Assembly: GCA_963838235.1 (NCBI GenBank)
Contig: CAWIQJ010000002.1
Span: 434,001-498,000, forward strand
Length of the DNA: 64,000 bases
From: JAFECT01 sp963838235
GTDB taxonomy: Bacteria; Pseudomonadota; Alphaproteobacteria; Caulobacterales; Caulobacteraceae
Reading direction: 5' to 3'
The position numbers were made by a program, and so were the translations under genes. The stretch's first letter is position 1, and the number at the start of each line of letters is the position of its first letter. Of this stretch, positions 1-8,313 are shown piece by piece. The notes beneath the pieces were generated by a model. The model saw only the letters and a program-made list of their open reading frames with translations. It was not told the origin of the DNA and made no database searches.

Positions 1-2080
1 CTGACTTCAAGTCGTCGAACCTGCCGCCGCTTCGGCCCAAGCTCGCAAGCAACGGTGACAGCGCGAAGTCTGCGCCGAACTGCGCCTCGAACGCCGTCAT
101 CCGATCCGCAATGGTCTTCGCGCCCACCAAGTCCGCCCAGAACATCGGGCCGCCGCGGTAGACCGGCCAGCCGTAGCCGTTGATCCAGACGATATCGATA
201 TCGCCGGGGCGGAGCGCGATTCCTTCCTCGAGAATCTTCGCGCCTTCGTTCACCATCGGATAGAGGCAACGTTCGCGGATCTCCTGGTCGGAGATCGCGC
301 GCCGCGTCACGCCCTGTCTTGCGGCAAAGTCGAGGATGACTTTCTCCACCACGGGCGAGGGCGTCACCTTGCGGGCCTCGTCGTAGTCGTAGAAGCCCGC
401 GCCGGTCTTCTGGCCGCGCCGGTCCATCTCACACAGGATTTCGCGGATGGTCGAGCTGGTCGACGTCTCGCGCGTCCAGCCGAGATCGAGGCCCGCGAGG
501 TCCGCCATGGCGAACGGTCCCATCGGGAAGCCGAAGTCGTAGATGACCCGGTCCACGTCCCAAGGCATGGCGCCTTCGACGATCAGCTTCTGCGCCTCGC
601 GCTGGCGCGCCGCCAGCATGCGGTTGCCGACGAAGCCGTGGCAGACGCCCACCAGCACCGCGACCTTGCCCAGGGTCTTGCCGAGCTTCATGGCGGTGGC
701 GACCACCGGCTTTGACGTCGCCGTGCCGCGCACGACTTCCAGTAGGCGCATCACATTCGCGGGCGAGAAGAAGTGCAGGCCGATCACCCACTCCGGTCGC
801 GAGGTCGAGGCGGCGATTTCGTTCACGTCGAGATACGACGTGTTGGTGGCCAGGATGGCGCCCGGTTTGACGATCTTATCGAGCTTGCCGAAGACGTCCT
901 TCTTGATCGCCATCAGCTCGAACACCGCCTCAATCACGAGATCGCAGTCGGCGAGGTCGTCGAGCGACAGGCTGGGGGTGAGCAGCGGCATGCGCTTTTC
1001 CACGTCGCCCTGGGTCATGCGGCCCTTCCTGGCGGTGTTCTCGTAGTTCTTGCGGATGGTGGCGACGCCGCGGTCGAGCGCCTCTTGTTTCATCTCCACC
1101 AGGGTCACCGGAATCCCCGCGTTCAGGAAGTTCATGGTGATGCCGCCGCCCATGGTGCCGGCGCCCACCACGCCGGCTTTTTTAATCGGCAGGATTTCGG
1201 TGTCGGCGCCGATGTCGGGAACGCGCGCCACCTCGCGCTCGGCGAAGAAGACGTGGCGTTGGGCGCGCGACTGGTCGCCGGTGATCAGTGTCATGAACAG
1301 GTCGCGCTCGCGCTCGATCCCTTGCGCGAATGGCAGGTTCACCGCCGCCTCGATCGCCTGGACGCAAGCCTCCGGCGCCTCGAAGCCGCGGAACTTGCGC
1401 GCATTCGCCTTGCGGAACGCGGCGAAGATCTCGGGCCTGCCGCGCGCGGCGGCCACCTTGTCGTCCATGGCGCTGATCTTGCGCAGCGGTCGGCTCTCCG
1501 CGACCACGCGTTTGGCATAGGCGATCGCGCCGGCGGTCAGGTCGCCGTCCACGATCTCGCCGATCAGACCCGCGGCCAGCGCCGCCTTGGCGCCGACGGG
1601 CGTTCCGGAGGTGATCATCTCCAGCGCCGCCTCGACGCCGACCAGGCGCGGCAGCCGCTGCGTGCCGCCGGCGCCGGGCAGCAGGCCCAGCTTCACCTCC
1701 GGCAGGCCGAGCTTTGCGTCCGCCGACGCCACGCGCCAGTGCGACGCCAGCGCGGTCTCCAGCCCCCCGCCCAGCGCCGTGCCGAAGATCGCCGCCACGA
1801 TCGGCTTGGGCGAGGCCTCGATGGTCTCCAGCAGCGTCGGCAGCGAGGGGTCGCGCGGCGGTTTTCCAAACTCGGTGATGTCGGCGCCGGCGATGAAGGT
1901 GCGCCCGGCGCAGCGCAGCACGATGGCGTCCACGCCCGCGTCTGCGCCGGCCCGCTTCACGCCTTCGTCCAGACCGGCCCGCACGTCGGCGGACAGCGCG
2001 TTCACCGGCGGATAGTTCACGGTCAGGACCGCGATCCGGTCCTCAGTGGCGAGGTCGACGACGGCGTTGATGGCAACCAT
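1..2080 (-). CDS. fadJ: Multifunctional fatty-acid oxidation enzyme, FadJ/FadB-like (3' end cut by window edge)
   Basis: Bifunctional enoyl-CoA hydratase / L-3-hydroxyacyl-CoA dehydrogenase of beta-oxidation. The N-terminal ~190 residues are a crotonase domain (AGADI, then ALGGGLE forming the oxyanion-hole and catalytic region). A Rossmann NAD-binding motif GAGTMGGG lies near residue 302 and HFFSPANVMRLLEVV near residue 435, both typical of 3-hydroxyacyl-CoA dehydrogenase, followed by the C-terminal dehydrogenase domains. About 693 codons are present and the last readable residues (RFDDLKS) resemble the usual family end, so only a few residues are probably missing. The start is ATG at 2080 with AAGGAG about 8 nt upstream. 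It follows amtB on the same strand after 50 bp and could share its transcript. FadJ versus FadB cannot be separated from the sequence alone. Confidence 0.9.
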   Translation of the reverse strand, partial: MVAINAVVDLATEDRIAVLTVNYPPVNALSADVRAGLDEGVKRAGADAGVDAIVLRCAGRTFIAGADITEFGKPPRDPSLPTLLETIEASPKPIVAAIFGTALGGGLETALASHWRVASADAKLGLPEVKLGLLPGAGGTQRLPRLVGVEAALEMITSGTPVGAKAALAAGLIGEIVDGDLTAGAIAYAKRVVAESRPLRKISAMDDKVAAARGRPEIFAAFRKANARKFRGFEAPEACVQAIEAAVNLPFAQGIERERDLFMTLITGDQSRAQRHVFFAEREVARVPDIGADTEILPIKKAGVVGAGTMGGGITMNFLNAGIPVTLVEMKQEALDRGVATIRKNYENTARKGRMTQGDVEKRMPLLTPSLSLDDLADCDLVIEAVFELMAIKKDVFGKLDKIVKPGAILATNTSYLDVNEIAASTSRPEWVIGLHFFSPANVMRLLEVVRGTATSKPVVATAMKLGKTLGKVAVLVGVCHGFVGNRMLAARQREAQKLIVEGAMPWDVDRVIYDFGFPMGPFAMADLAGLDLGWTRETSTSSTIREILCEMDRRGQKTGAGFYDYDEARKVTPSPVVEKVILDFAARQGVTRRAISDQEIRERCLYPMVNEGAKILEEGIALRPGDIDIVWINGYGWPVYRGGPMFWADLVGAKTIADRMTAFEAQFGADFALSPLLASLGRSGGRFDDLKS

Positions 2081-2130
2081 GGGGAGGGCTCCTTTGCCCG
2101 GAACCCTCTACCAAGGCCGCGAGCTAGAGC

Positions 2131-3468
2131 CTAGTCGTGCAGCGCCTCGCCGTGCAGCGTCCAGTCCAACCCTTCGATCTCCTCGTCCTTGGTGACGCGC
2201 AGGCCGGTGGTGAAGCGGCAGATCATCAGGATCACGAAGGCGCCCGCCCCGCTCCAGGCGATGGTGGCGGCCAGGCCGAGGGCCTGTTTCAGCACGGTGG
2301 CGCCGGCGCCCGCCGGGTTGATCGCGGTGCTGGCAAGGGCGCCGGTCAGCAGGGCGCCGGCCATGCCGCCTATGCCGTGCACACCGAAGGCGTCGAGGCT
2401 GTCGTCGTACTTGAGAAGCCGCTTCAGCCACACCGCGCCGGCGTAACAGACCGGCCCCGACACCAGGCCGATGATCATCGCCCCCTTCGGATCGACGAAG
2501 CCCGCCGCCGGCGTGATCGCGACCAGGCCCGCGACGATGCCCGATAGCAGGCCCAGAAGGGTCGGCTTCTTCCGCTCGATCCACTCGACCATCATCCAGG
2601 TCAGCGCCCCGCCCATGGGCGCGAGCACGGTGTTGAGCAGCGCGATGGAGGCGATCTGGTCCGCCGCCAGGGCCGAGCCGGCGTTGAAGCCGATCCAGCC
2701 CACGAACAGCATGGAGGCGCCGACCATGGTCAGGACCAGATTGTGCGGCGCCATGTTGTCGCGTCCGAAACCGTGGCGCGGCCCCAGCACCAGCGCGCAG
2801 ACCAGGCCCGAGACGCCCGCGTTCACATGCACCACCGACCCGCCCGCGAAATCGATCACGCCGGCGGCGCCGAGGAAGCCGTTGCCCCACACCCAGTGCG
2901 CGACCGGCGCGTAGACGAACACCGTCCACAGCGACATGAACAGCAAGAGCGCCGAGAACTTCATCCGCTCGGCGAAGGCCCCGCAGATCAGCGCCGGCGT
3001 AATCATGGCGAAGGTGAGCTGGTAGGCGACGTAGAGTGTTTCGGGAATGGTCTTGGCCAGTCCCGACGCCGCGTTCGGTTTCAGGCTGTCGAGAAACGCG
3101 GCGTCGAAGCCGCCGATGTAAGGCTGCAGCGCGGGCGAGCCGTTGGTGAAGGCGAGGCTGTATCCGCACATGAACCACAGGATGGTCACGACGGCGGCGA
3201 CGGCGACGGTCTGGGTGATCGTGGACACGACGTTCTTGCGCCGGACCATGCCGCCGTAGAACAGCGCGAGCCCGGGCAGGGTCATGAACAGCACCAGCGC
3301 AGTCGAGGTGAGCATCCAAGCCGTGGCGCCGCCGTCCAGCGCGAGGGGCGCTTGGTACGACGCGAGGTGCGGCGTGGTCGCTGTCGCCGCGTGCGCAGTA
3401 AAGCCCGTGAGGATCACCGGAAGTATCGCCAAGGCGCCCAGCCCCAGCCGTGTCGACGTGCGCGCCAT
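2131..3468 (-). CDS. amtB: Ammonium transporter (Amt family)
   Basis: Inner-membrane ammonium channel of 445 aa with an N-terminal signal-like segment (through TAHA) and about eleven hydrophobic spans. Family signatures are visible: LFYGGMVRRKN near the start, the twin-histidine pore residues in PVAHWVWG and in FGVHGIGGM, and the GASMLFVGWIGFNAGSA helix. Start ATG 3468 is supported by GGGGA about 6 nt upstream. Amt genes are usually paired with a PII gene (glnK); none is adjacent here. The upstream region is shared divergently with an EF-hand gene and carries an inverted repeat with TGCAC/GTGCA arms, suggestive of nitrogen control but with the wrong spacing for a consensus NtrC box. Confidence 0.95.
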   Translation of the reverse strand: MARTSTRLGLGALAILPVILTGFTAHAATATTPHLASYQAPLALDGGATAWMLTSTALVLFMTLPGLALFYGGMVRRKNVVSTITQTVAVAAVVTILWFMCGYSLAFTNGSPALQPYIGGFDAAFLDSLKPNAASGLAKTIPETLYVAYQLTFAMITPALICGAFAERMKFSALLLFMSLWTVFVYAPVAHWVWGNGFLGAAGVIDFAGGSVVHVNAGVSGLVCALVLGPRHGFGRDNMAPHNLVLTMVGASMLFVGWIGFNAGSALAADQIASIALLNTVLAPMGGALTWMMVEWIERKKPTLLGLLSGIVAGLVAITPAAGFVDPKGAMIIGLVSGPVCYAGAVWLKRLLKYDDSLDAFGVHGIGGMAGALLTGALASTAINPAGAGATVLKQALGLAATIAWSGAGAFVILMICRFTTGLRVTKDEEIEGLDWTLHGEALHD

Positions 3469-3512
3469 CCGATTCCCCGATCCCCAAACTCAGCCCGATC
3501 GGGGAGTGATGC

Positions 3513-3531
3513 TGCACTGCAATATTGTGCA
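3513..3531. promoter_or_regulatory. Inverted repeat upstream of amtB
   Basis: TGCAC (3513-3517) and GTGCA (3527-3531) separated by 9 bp, about 45 nt before the amtB start. Half-sites match those of NtrC boxes, but the usual spacer is 7 bp. A possible operator; function is inferred only. Confidence 0.3.
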
Positions 3532-3657
3532 CCGCAACCAGAACCGTCGCAAAAGTGTCGCCTTGCCGCGCGTCGCCCCAGCCGCGTCTGGCCCGGTCTT
3601 CGCAGTCCTTTGACGTCGACGGGCGGCGACGCCCGGCGCCATCGAAGGATCCCGGTT

Positions 3658-4476
3658 ATGCAAGTCTCGGGTTTATCTAACAATTCCTGGCTGCAGCAGC
3701 TGCAGCAGGACCTGCTGGGCGCGAGCGCCAGCAGCGCGACCGGCGGGCAATCCTTGCCGGTCGGTGGGCAAGGATCGACCGGGTCGGACGATACCAGCAC
3801 GACGGCCATCCAGGCCTCGAGCCCGTCGCCCGTGTTCGGCGGCAGCCTGCTGAGCTCGTTCATGCTGGGCGCGCTCTTCGGCGCCCAGGCTCCAGCGCCG
3901 ACGCAGTCGCCCGCTTCGGGGACCTCGTCCCCGGACGGATCGTCGAGCGCCGCCGCCGCGGTTCAGCCCGCCTCGACCTCGGCGACCACGCCCGGCGCCA
4001 GCCTGCTCAACGCGAACATGCTCGGCAACCTGTTCGACGTGCAGCAACAGCAACCGGCGGCGCCTGGGACCTTCATGGCCGGCCAGATCATCAAGGCCGA
4101 CGACAGCAACGGCGACGGCGAACTGAGCCTGTCGGAGATCACCTCCGCCCTGACGTCCGCAAACGGCGTCGCGCCCAATGCGTCCTCGCTGCAGTCGGTG
4201 TTCAACCAGCTCGACACCAACGGCGACGGCGAACTCAGCCAGTCGGAGCTCGCCGCCGGCCTTTCCCAGATGATGCAGCAGCAGAGCCCGCAGCAAGCGC
4301 AGGGCATGCATCATCATCACCATCATCACGGCGGCGGCCCGCAGACGATGCAGCCGGATTCCACGACCGCCTCTTCGTCGAGCACGACAACCGCCTCGGC
4401 GGCGGCGACAGATGAGACGGACTCGGCCGAGGGAACATCCGCGACCACACCCACCCCGACGCCCGCGGCGAGCTGA
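3658..4476 (+). CDS. EF-hand calcium-binding protein with His tract
   Basis: Protein of 272 aa, low complexity and rich in Ser, Ala, Thr and Gln. Two canonical EF-hand loops are visible: DSNGDGELSLSE near residue 149 and DTNGDGELSQSE near residue 186, each with Asp at positions 1, 3 and 5 and Glu at 12. A run of seven histidines follows a Met near residue 217, then GGGP. There is no obvious Sec signal peptide; the N-terminus (MQVSGLSNNSWLQQLQQ) is amphipathic. The likely role is Ca2+ (and perhaps transition-metal) binding or sensing; the partner is unknown. The start at 3658 is chosen because the translation becomes protein-like only there, although the frame is open much further upstream. 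It is followed closely by a strong terminator, so it is monocistronic. Confidence 0.8.
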   Translation: MQVSGLSNNSWLQQLQQDLLGASASSATGGQSLPVGGQGSTGSDDTSTTAIQASSPSPVFGGSLLSSFMLGALFGAQAPAPTQSPASGTSSPDGSSSAAAAVQPASTSATTPGASLLNANMLGNLFDVQQQQPAAPGTFMAGQIIKADDSNGDGELSLSEITSALTSANGVAPNASSLQSVFNQLDTNGDGELSQSELAAGLSQMMQQQSPQQAQGMHHHHHHHGGGPQTMQPDSTTASSSSTTTASAAATDETDSAEGTSATTPTPTPAAS

Positions 4477-4497
4477 AGTCGGCATTGGTGACAAGCG

Positions 4498-4531
4498 AAA
4501 GGCGGCGGAGCTGATCGCTCCGCCGCCTTTT
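4498..4531. terminator. Rho-independent terminator after the EF-hand gene
   Basis: Perfect 14-bp stem (AAAGGCGGCGGAGC at 4498-4511 and its complement at 4517-4530) with a 5-nt loop, ending in TTTT. Because the stem begins with AAA it can work from either side; it lies between the convergent EF-hand gene and the minus-strand envelope operon and could end both. Confidence 0.9.
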
Positions 4532-4550
4532 GCATTTCAGCCTCGAGGCC

Positions 4551-4697
4551 TCACCCCCCAGGCGGCGGCGGCGGCGGCGCGGGCAGCGGCGGGCGGGGCG
4601 GCGGCGGGCCGACCCAGGGGCCCGAACAGCAGCAGGCGGCGAGCTGCAGGGCCACGGCCGCCAGGCCCAACGTCGTCAGAATGCGCTTCAGCGTCAT
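4551..4697 (-). CDS. Small proline-rich lipoprotein (48 aa)
   Basis: Short gene of 48 codons. The N-terminus MTLKRILTTLGLAAVALQLA is a classic lipoprotein signal peptide ending in a lipobox LAAC (Cys22, followed by two more Cys), so the mature protein would be acylated. The remainder is almost entirely proline with a few Gly, Arg and Ala (SGPWVGPPPPRPPLPAPP...). It starts 9 bp after the stop of the beta-helix gene on the same strand, so it is the last gene of that operon, just before the shared terminator. A poly-Pro lipoprotein could span or tether the periplasm or interact with SH3-like domains; the function is unknown. Reading-frame coincidence is possible in such GC-rich DNA, but the signal peptide, lipobox and operon position argue for a real gene. 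Confidence 0.65.
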   Translation of the reverse strand: MTLKRILTTLGLAAVALQLAACCCSGPWVGPPPPRPPLPAPPPPPPGG

Positions 4698-4706
4698 GAC
4701 CGACCT

Positions 4707-6398
4707 CTACTTGCGGAACCACCCGTGACCGAACTCGCAGTCGGCGCAGACGTCGTGGCCCGGATGCCAGGGACTGTTCCAGTCGTACTTGTCGAAGGGT
4801 TCGCCGACACGGTCGACGACGTCGGGCCACGGCGGCTGATTGCCATAGAAGCCCACGCTGGTCTGCGGATCGAACCATTCGGACTCTTCGCCGAAGTTGA
4901 ACTGCGCCGGATCGGCGCAGTCACCGTACTGGCCCTGATGCGCGCCCGGCAGATAGTGGAAGTGGTGCCAGCCCTCGCCGCGCCACGGCCGGCGTTTGCC
5001 GCCGAAGTAGCTGTCGTCGAGCACGCGCCACTGGCAAATGCCGTAGGACGAATAGAACTGGTTGCCGCTGATGCCGGTCTCCGCGCCGCCGGGTTCGATG
5101 TAGATGAAATACTCGTCGCCGCCGCGGTGGTGACGGCCTTCGGCCTCGCGACCGGTGGCCGTGCCGTAGATGCCGTTGGCCGACACATTGATCGGGCTCG
5201 CAGCGCCGATCTGGATGCCGATGTTGGACACCGCAATTTGGTTGCCGGTGGCCGAGATTTGGCCGCCCGCGGCGTAGATGCCCTTGGCCGCGCGGCAGAT
5301 CAGGTTGTTCTCCATGTGCACGACGTTGGCCGATTCCATGAATACGCCGATGCCGAAGCCGCAGATGGTGCTGTCGCGGATGGTCAGGTCTGCGTGGCCG
5401 TGACCGCCGATGGCGATGCCCGCCTGGCCCGGATCGAAGGCGCGACCGTTTTCCGACGACGGCGGCTGGATAACCGCGATGGCGTCGATGGTCGAACCCT
5501 TGTCGGCGGAATCGAAGTTGATGCCGGAGCCCACGATGGTGGTATCGCGCAGCTCGATCTGGCCGCCGTCCACTTCCAGCGCTTCTTCGGCGGAGGGCGC
5601 CTGGATGAACACCCGGTCGCGGCGTCCGCCGGTGTCGTAGTGGGGATCCTCTTCCCCGCGCGGATCGCCGGTGATCAACGTGCCGTCGCCCACGTACACC
5701 GCCGCGCCGTGGCCCTGGTAGTCGATCATGGCGGTCTCGAGCTTCACCACGCCATGCTCGATGTCGAGGCAGGATTCGTCGCTGTCGTGGCCGGACTGAA
5801 GCGCGACGTTGCGCAGCACCACCGCGCGTTGGCTGTCGTTCGCCAGGTCGTCCTGAATGCGCACCACCATGCACGGCGCGCGACCGTCGGGCGGGCCGAT
5901 AATGGTGGAGACGCCTCGCTCGGCGACGGCGGAATCGTCGGGCCCGATCGGGATGTCCTTACCGTAGGGCCGGTCGCCCTGGCCCTCGATGATGATCGGC
6001 TTGTCGATGTAGAGCGTACCGACGCAGGCGGCGCCGGGCTTTATGATCAGGGTGCCGCCCGGGTTCAGGCGGCGCACCAGCTCGCCGATATGCGCGCCCT
6101 GGGCCGGGTCGTCGCAGTCCACCGACGCGGCGTCGAGCATCGGCCCGATCGGACCGCGGTCGGGACCATAGTCGGGGACATACGTCGGTCCGCCGTAGCC
6201 GCCGCCGCAGTCGACACAGCCGCCGGCGCCCCAGTGGTGGTGATGGCGGTGCAGGTGCGGTTTCAGCAGCAGGCCGAAGTCGGGCCGCAGCTGCGCCTCG
6301 ACCCGCGCGTCGGGGAAGGCCGCCGCGGCGCCCGAAAGCGCCAGGGCCGACAGGCCGAGCAGCGCGGGCGCGATGAAGTGTCGGATACGCACACTCAT
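4707..6398 (-). CDS. Secreted right-handed beta-helix protein
   Basis: 563 aa. Sec signal peptide (about residues 1-27, ending SGAAAA-FP). A short region follows with a His cluster (HLHRHHHHW) and a CVDC motif, a possible metal site. The body shows parallel beta-helix repeats of the NosD/pectate-lyase type: phrases such as GGTLIIKPGA, LYIDKPIIIEGQG, IELRDTTIVGSG, LTIRDSTICGFG and GIYAAGGQISATGNQI recur at about 22-25 residue spacing. Such proteins bind or cut polysaccharides or act as surface scaffolds; no catalytic residues could be assigned. Its start overlaps the stop of the upstream Sel1 gene by 4 bp (ATGA), so the two are translationally coupled. A location outside the inner membrane is inferred. 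Confidence 0.8.
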   Translation of the reverse strand: MSVRIRHFIAPALLGLSALALSGAAAAFPDARVEAQLRPDFGLLLKPHLHRHHHHWGAGGCVDCGGGYGGPTYVPDYGPDRGPIGPMLDAASVDCDDPAQGAHIGELVRRLNPGGTLIIKPGAACVGTLYIDKPIIIEGQGDRPYGKDIPIGPDDSAVAERGVSTIIGPPDGRAPCMVVRIQDDLANDSQRAVVLRNVALQSGHDSDESCLDIEHGVVKLETAMIDYQGHGAAVYVGDGTLITGDPRGEEDPHYDTGGRRDRVFIQAPSAEEALEVDGGQIELRDTTIVGSGINFDSADKGSTIDAIAVIQPPSSENGRAFDPGQAGIAIGGHGHADLTIRDSTICGFGIGVFMESANVVHMENNLICRAAKGIYAAGGQISATGNQIAVSNIGIQIGAASPINVSANGIYGTATGREAEGRHHRGGDEYFIYIEPGGAETGISGNQFYSSYGICQWRVLDDSYFGGKRRPWRGEGWHHFHYLPGAHQGQYGDCADPAQFNFGEESEWFDPQTSVGFYGNQPPWPDVVDRVGEPFDKYDWNSPWHPGHDVCADCEFGHGWFRK

Positions 6399-7996
6399 GG
6401 GCGAGCCTCGTCGTCTGGATGACCGTCACCGCCGTCAGGGCGGCCGGGGTGCGGCGCCGGGTAGGCGCCGCTCGGGGAATAGTCGGGGCGTCCGACGTAG
6501 TCGAAGCGCGGTCCGTAACCGCTCGGCGCCGGAATGCCGCCGCCGTGGCGCGACGCGCGCGACACCTGCTCGAGCACCGCCTGGATGCGTGACACCGTCG
6601 GCTTGAAGCCGGAGAGCGCGGAGTCCATGCGATAGACCACGGCCTCCGCCTTGTTCTGGTCGGCCACGCCCTGAACCCCGAGCGCGAAATAGGTCGACAT
6701 GGCGAACTTGGCGTCGGGCGAGCCCTGGCGGTCCGCCTCGCTGAACCAATAGTAGGCGCGTGCGTAGTCGGCCGGCACGCCGACGCCTTCGGCGTACATC
6801 ACCGCCAGCACCAGCTGCGCCCGCGCCGAGCCGTTCACCGAGGCGTACTGGATCGCGCGCACCGCATCGATGGGAAGGAAGCGGCCGCCCTGGGGCTCGC
6901 CGATCATGCCCTTGAAGGTGTCGATCTCGCCCTGGGCCATGTTGTCGGGGCTGTCGACCGGCCGAGTGATCACGCCGAGATAGAGCAGGGCGTCGGACAC
7001 ATGCTTGAACGGCAGCTCATGCATGCGCGACAGCGCGTACTCATAGGCGTCGCCGCGCGGATGGCTCTCGTCGGAGTGCGGCACCGCGCCCGGCAGATAG
7101 GTCTCGGGCGGATAGAACTCGTAGGGCGGGATCCAGCGGTTGGCCTTGGCCTCGACAAAGGCGCCGTAGCTCGCGCGCTCGGGCGAGGACCGTTCGAAGT
7201 CCTTCAGCAGGACATAGGCCCCCACGTCGCCGGTCTGCATGGCGAGGTAGTTGTAGAGATAGGCGTCGACGTCATTGCGCGTGAACAGGCTCGCCACGGC
7301 ATGTTCGCGATGCAACTCGATCTCGCCCTTGCCGAGCGCTTCGAGCGCCTGCTCGTTGTCGGCGGGTTCGCCGAACGGGCCGTAGAGGTCGTCGTACAGC
7401 CGCGCCAGGGTGCGGAAGCCGTCGGCGCCCTGGGTCGACAGGACGTAGATGACGCGGTTGCGCACCTTGTCCTGCTCGGTAGAGGACATGTGCGCGAGCT
7501 GATGGTCGAGGGTGAGGTAGGCCTCATGCCGCTCCCACGCGCGGCAGTCGTCGTAACGCGACAGCGGGCGGAAGCCGAAGAAGCCCTGGCGCACCGCGCG
7601 GTTGATCGGGGCGTAACCTTCCGGGTTGGCGAGCGCCATGGCGTACCAGACCGAGGATTCGATCGGGTCCTCGAGGTTCTTGTCGGTGGCCTTGATCGCC
7701 TGGTAGCGACGCCCCAGCTCGAGCTGGGCGAAGAAGTCGTTCTGGAAGGCCAGCCGGCGGAGATGGCGGGTCTCCTGCTCCTGCTGGTTGAAGCCGGGCT
7801 GGTCGCCAGTGAAATAGGCCGGGCGTGGGCAGGCGAACCGCTCTTCCTTGGCGGCCCACAGCGGATGGCCCCCGCCCTTGAAGGCGCCGCAGCTGGTCAG
7901 GATCAAACCGATGACGAGCAAGACGGCGATGACCGCCGCCACCACCCAAAGCGGACTGGCCGGAGACCCTCGCGAAGAGTTCCCGAAATCGGTCAT
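6395..7996 (-). CDS. Membrane-anchored Sel1-repeat protein
   Basis: 533 aa from the chosen start. One transmembrane helix near residues 14-36 (PLWVVAAVIAVLLVIGLIL) ending in TSC, then a long soluble, probably periplasmic domain with alpha-helical repeats. Clear Sel1-type units lie in the C-terminal third (AQLVLAVMYAEGVGVPADYARAYYWF, then AKFAMSTYFALGVQG). The C-terminus is rich in Pro, Gly and Asp. Sel1 proteins are adaptor scaffolds, often in signalling or envelope assembly. Start: ATG 7996 has GGGGA about 6 nt upstream; an in-frame ATG at 8026 lacks spacing for a ribosome site and lies inside the CtrA box, so the shorter form is preferred. First gene of a three-gene operon with the beta-helix protein and small lipoprotein. 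Confidence 0.75.
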   Translation of the reverse strand: MTDFGNSSRGSPASPLWVVAAVIAVLLVIGLILTSCGAFKGGGHPLWAAKEERFACPRPAYFTGDQPGFNQQEQETRHLRRLAFQNDFFAQLELGRRYQAIKATDKNLEDPIESSVWYAMALANPEGYAPINRAVRQGFFGFRPLSRYDDCRAWERHEAYLTLDHQLAHMSSTEQDKVRNRVIYVLSTQGADGFRTLARLYDDLYGPFGEPADNEQALEALGKGEIELHREHAVASLFTRNDVDAYLYNYLAMQTGDVGAYVLLKDFERSSPERASYGAFVEAKANRWIPPYEFYPPETYLPGAVPHSDESHPRGDAYEYALSRMHELPFKHVSDALLYLGVITRPVDSPDNMAQGEIDTFKGMIGEPQGGRFLPIDAVRAIQYASVNGSARAQLVLAVMYAEGVGVPADYARAYYWFSEADRQGSPDAKFAMSTYFALGVQGVADQNKAEAVVYRMDSALSGFKPTVSRIQAVLEQVSRASRHGGGIPAPSGYGPRFDYVGRPDYSPSGAYPAPHPGRPDGGDGHPDDEARP

Positions 7997-8017
7997 CGAC
8001 TTCCCCACACCACCGCC

Positions 8018-8033
8018 GTTAACCATTTCTTAA
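8018..8033 (-). promoter_or_regulatory. CtrA-binding box ahead of the Sel1/beta-helix operon
   Basis: On the minus strand the sequence is TTAAGAAATGGTTAAC, an exact fit to the established CtrA consensus TTAA-N7-TTAAC of Caulobacterales and relatives. It ends 22 nt before the preferred Sel1-gene start at 7996. This suggests cell-cycle or differentiation control of the envelope operon; repression or activation cannot be told without a mapped promoter. Confidence 0.65.
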
Positions 8034-8175
8034 GGCACAAGTGCGGGCGGCGGCTTCCCGCTGTCAAGGTTAACACGGAACCCGCCTCAGTGGTTGCCCG
8101 GAAGTTGTTCGCAGAACGGCGAAATTGCGACCTGGGGGCCACACTTCTTGGGGATTGTGGATAAATACCCCAACT

Positions 8176-8189
8176 GATCAATATTGATC
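8176..8189. promoter_or_regulatory. 14-bp perfect palindrome in a divergent intergenic region
   Basis: GATCAATATTGATC is its own reverse complement. It sits in the 317-bp gap (7997-8313) between the divergently transcribed Sel1 gene and fRMsr gene, in an AT-rich stretch. Candidate operator for an unknown regulator. The gap also contains the CtrA box and a second TTAAC near 8073; nothing else is visible. Confidence 0.35.
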
Positions 8190-8313
8190 GCGTGATGAGA
8201 GAAAAACTCGCGCGAAACTAAGGCCCAGCGTTGCTTTTAGGCGAGTCGGTCGCAAGGCTTGGACGCAAGTCCCATATCTGGTTTCACAGAATGCCCGTTT
8301 CCGAGAAATTTCG

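Noticed and set aside
3511..3532. Sigma-54 promoter upstream of amtB
   Set aside because: The best GG...GC arrangement has an 11-bp rather than 10-bp interval, so it does not fit the -24/-12 rule.
8026..8026. Upstream ATG start for the Sel1-repeat protein
   Set aside because: It lies inside the CtrA box and lacks a spaced ribosome-binding site; ATG 7996 has GGGGA at suitable distance.
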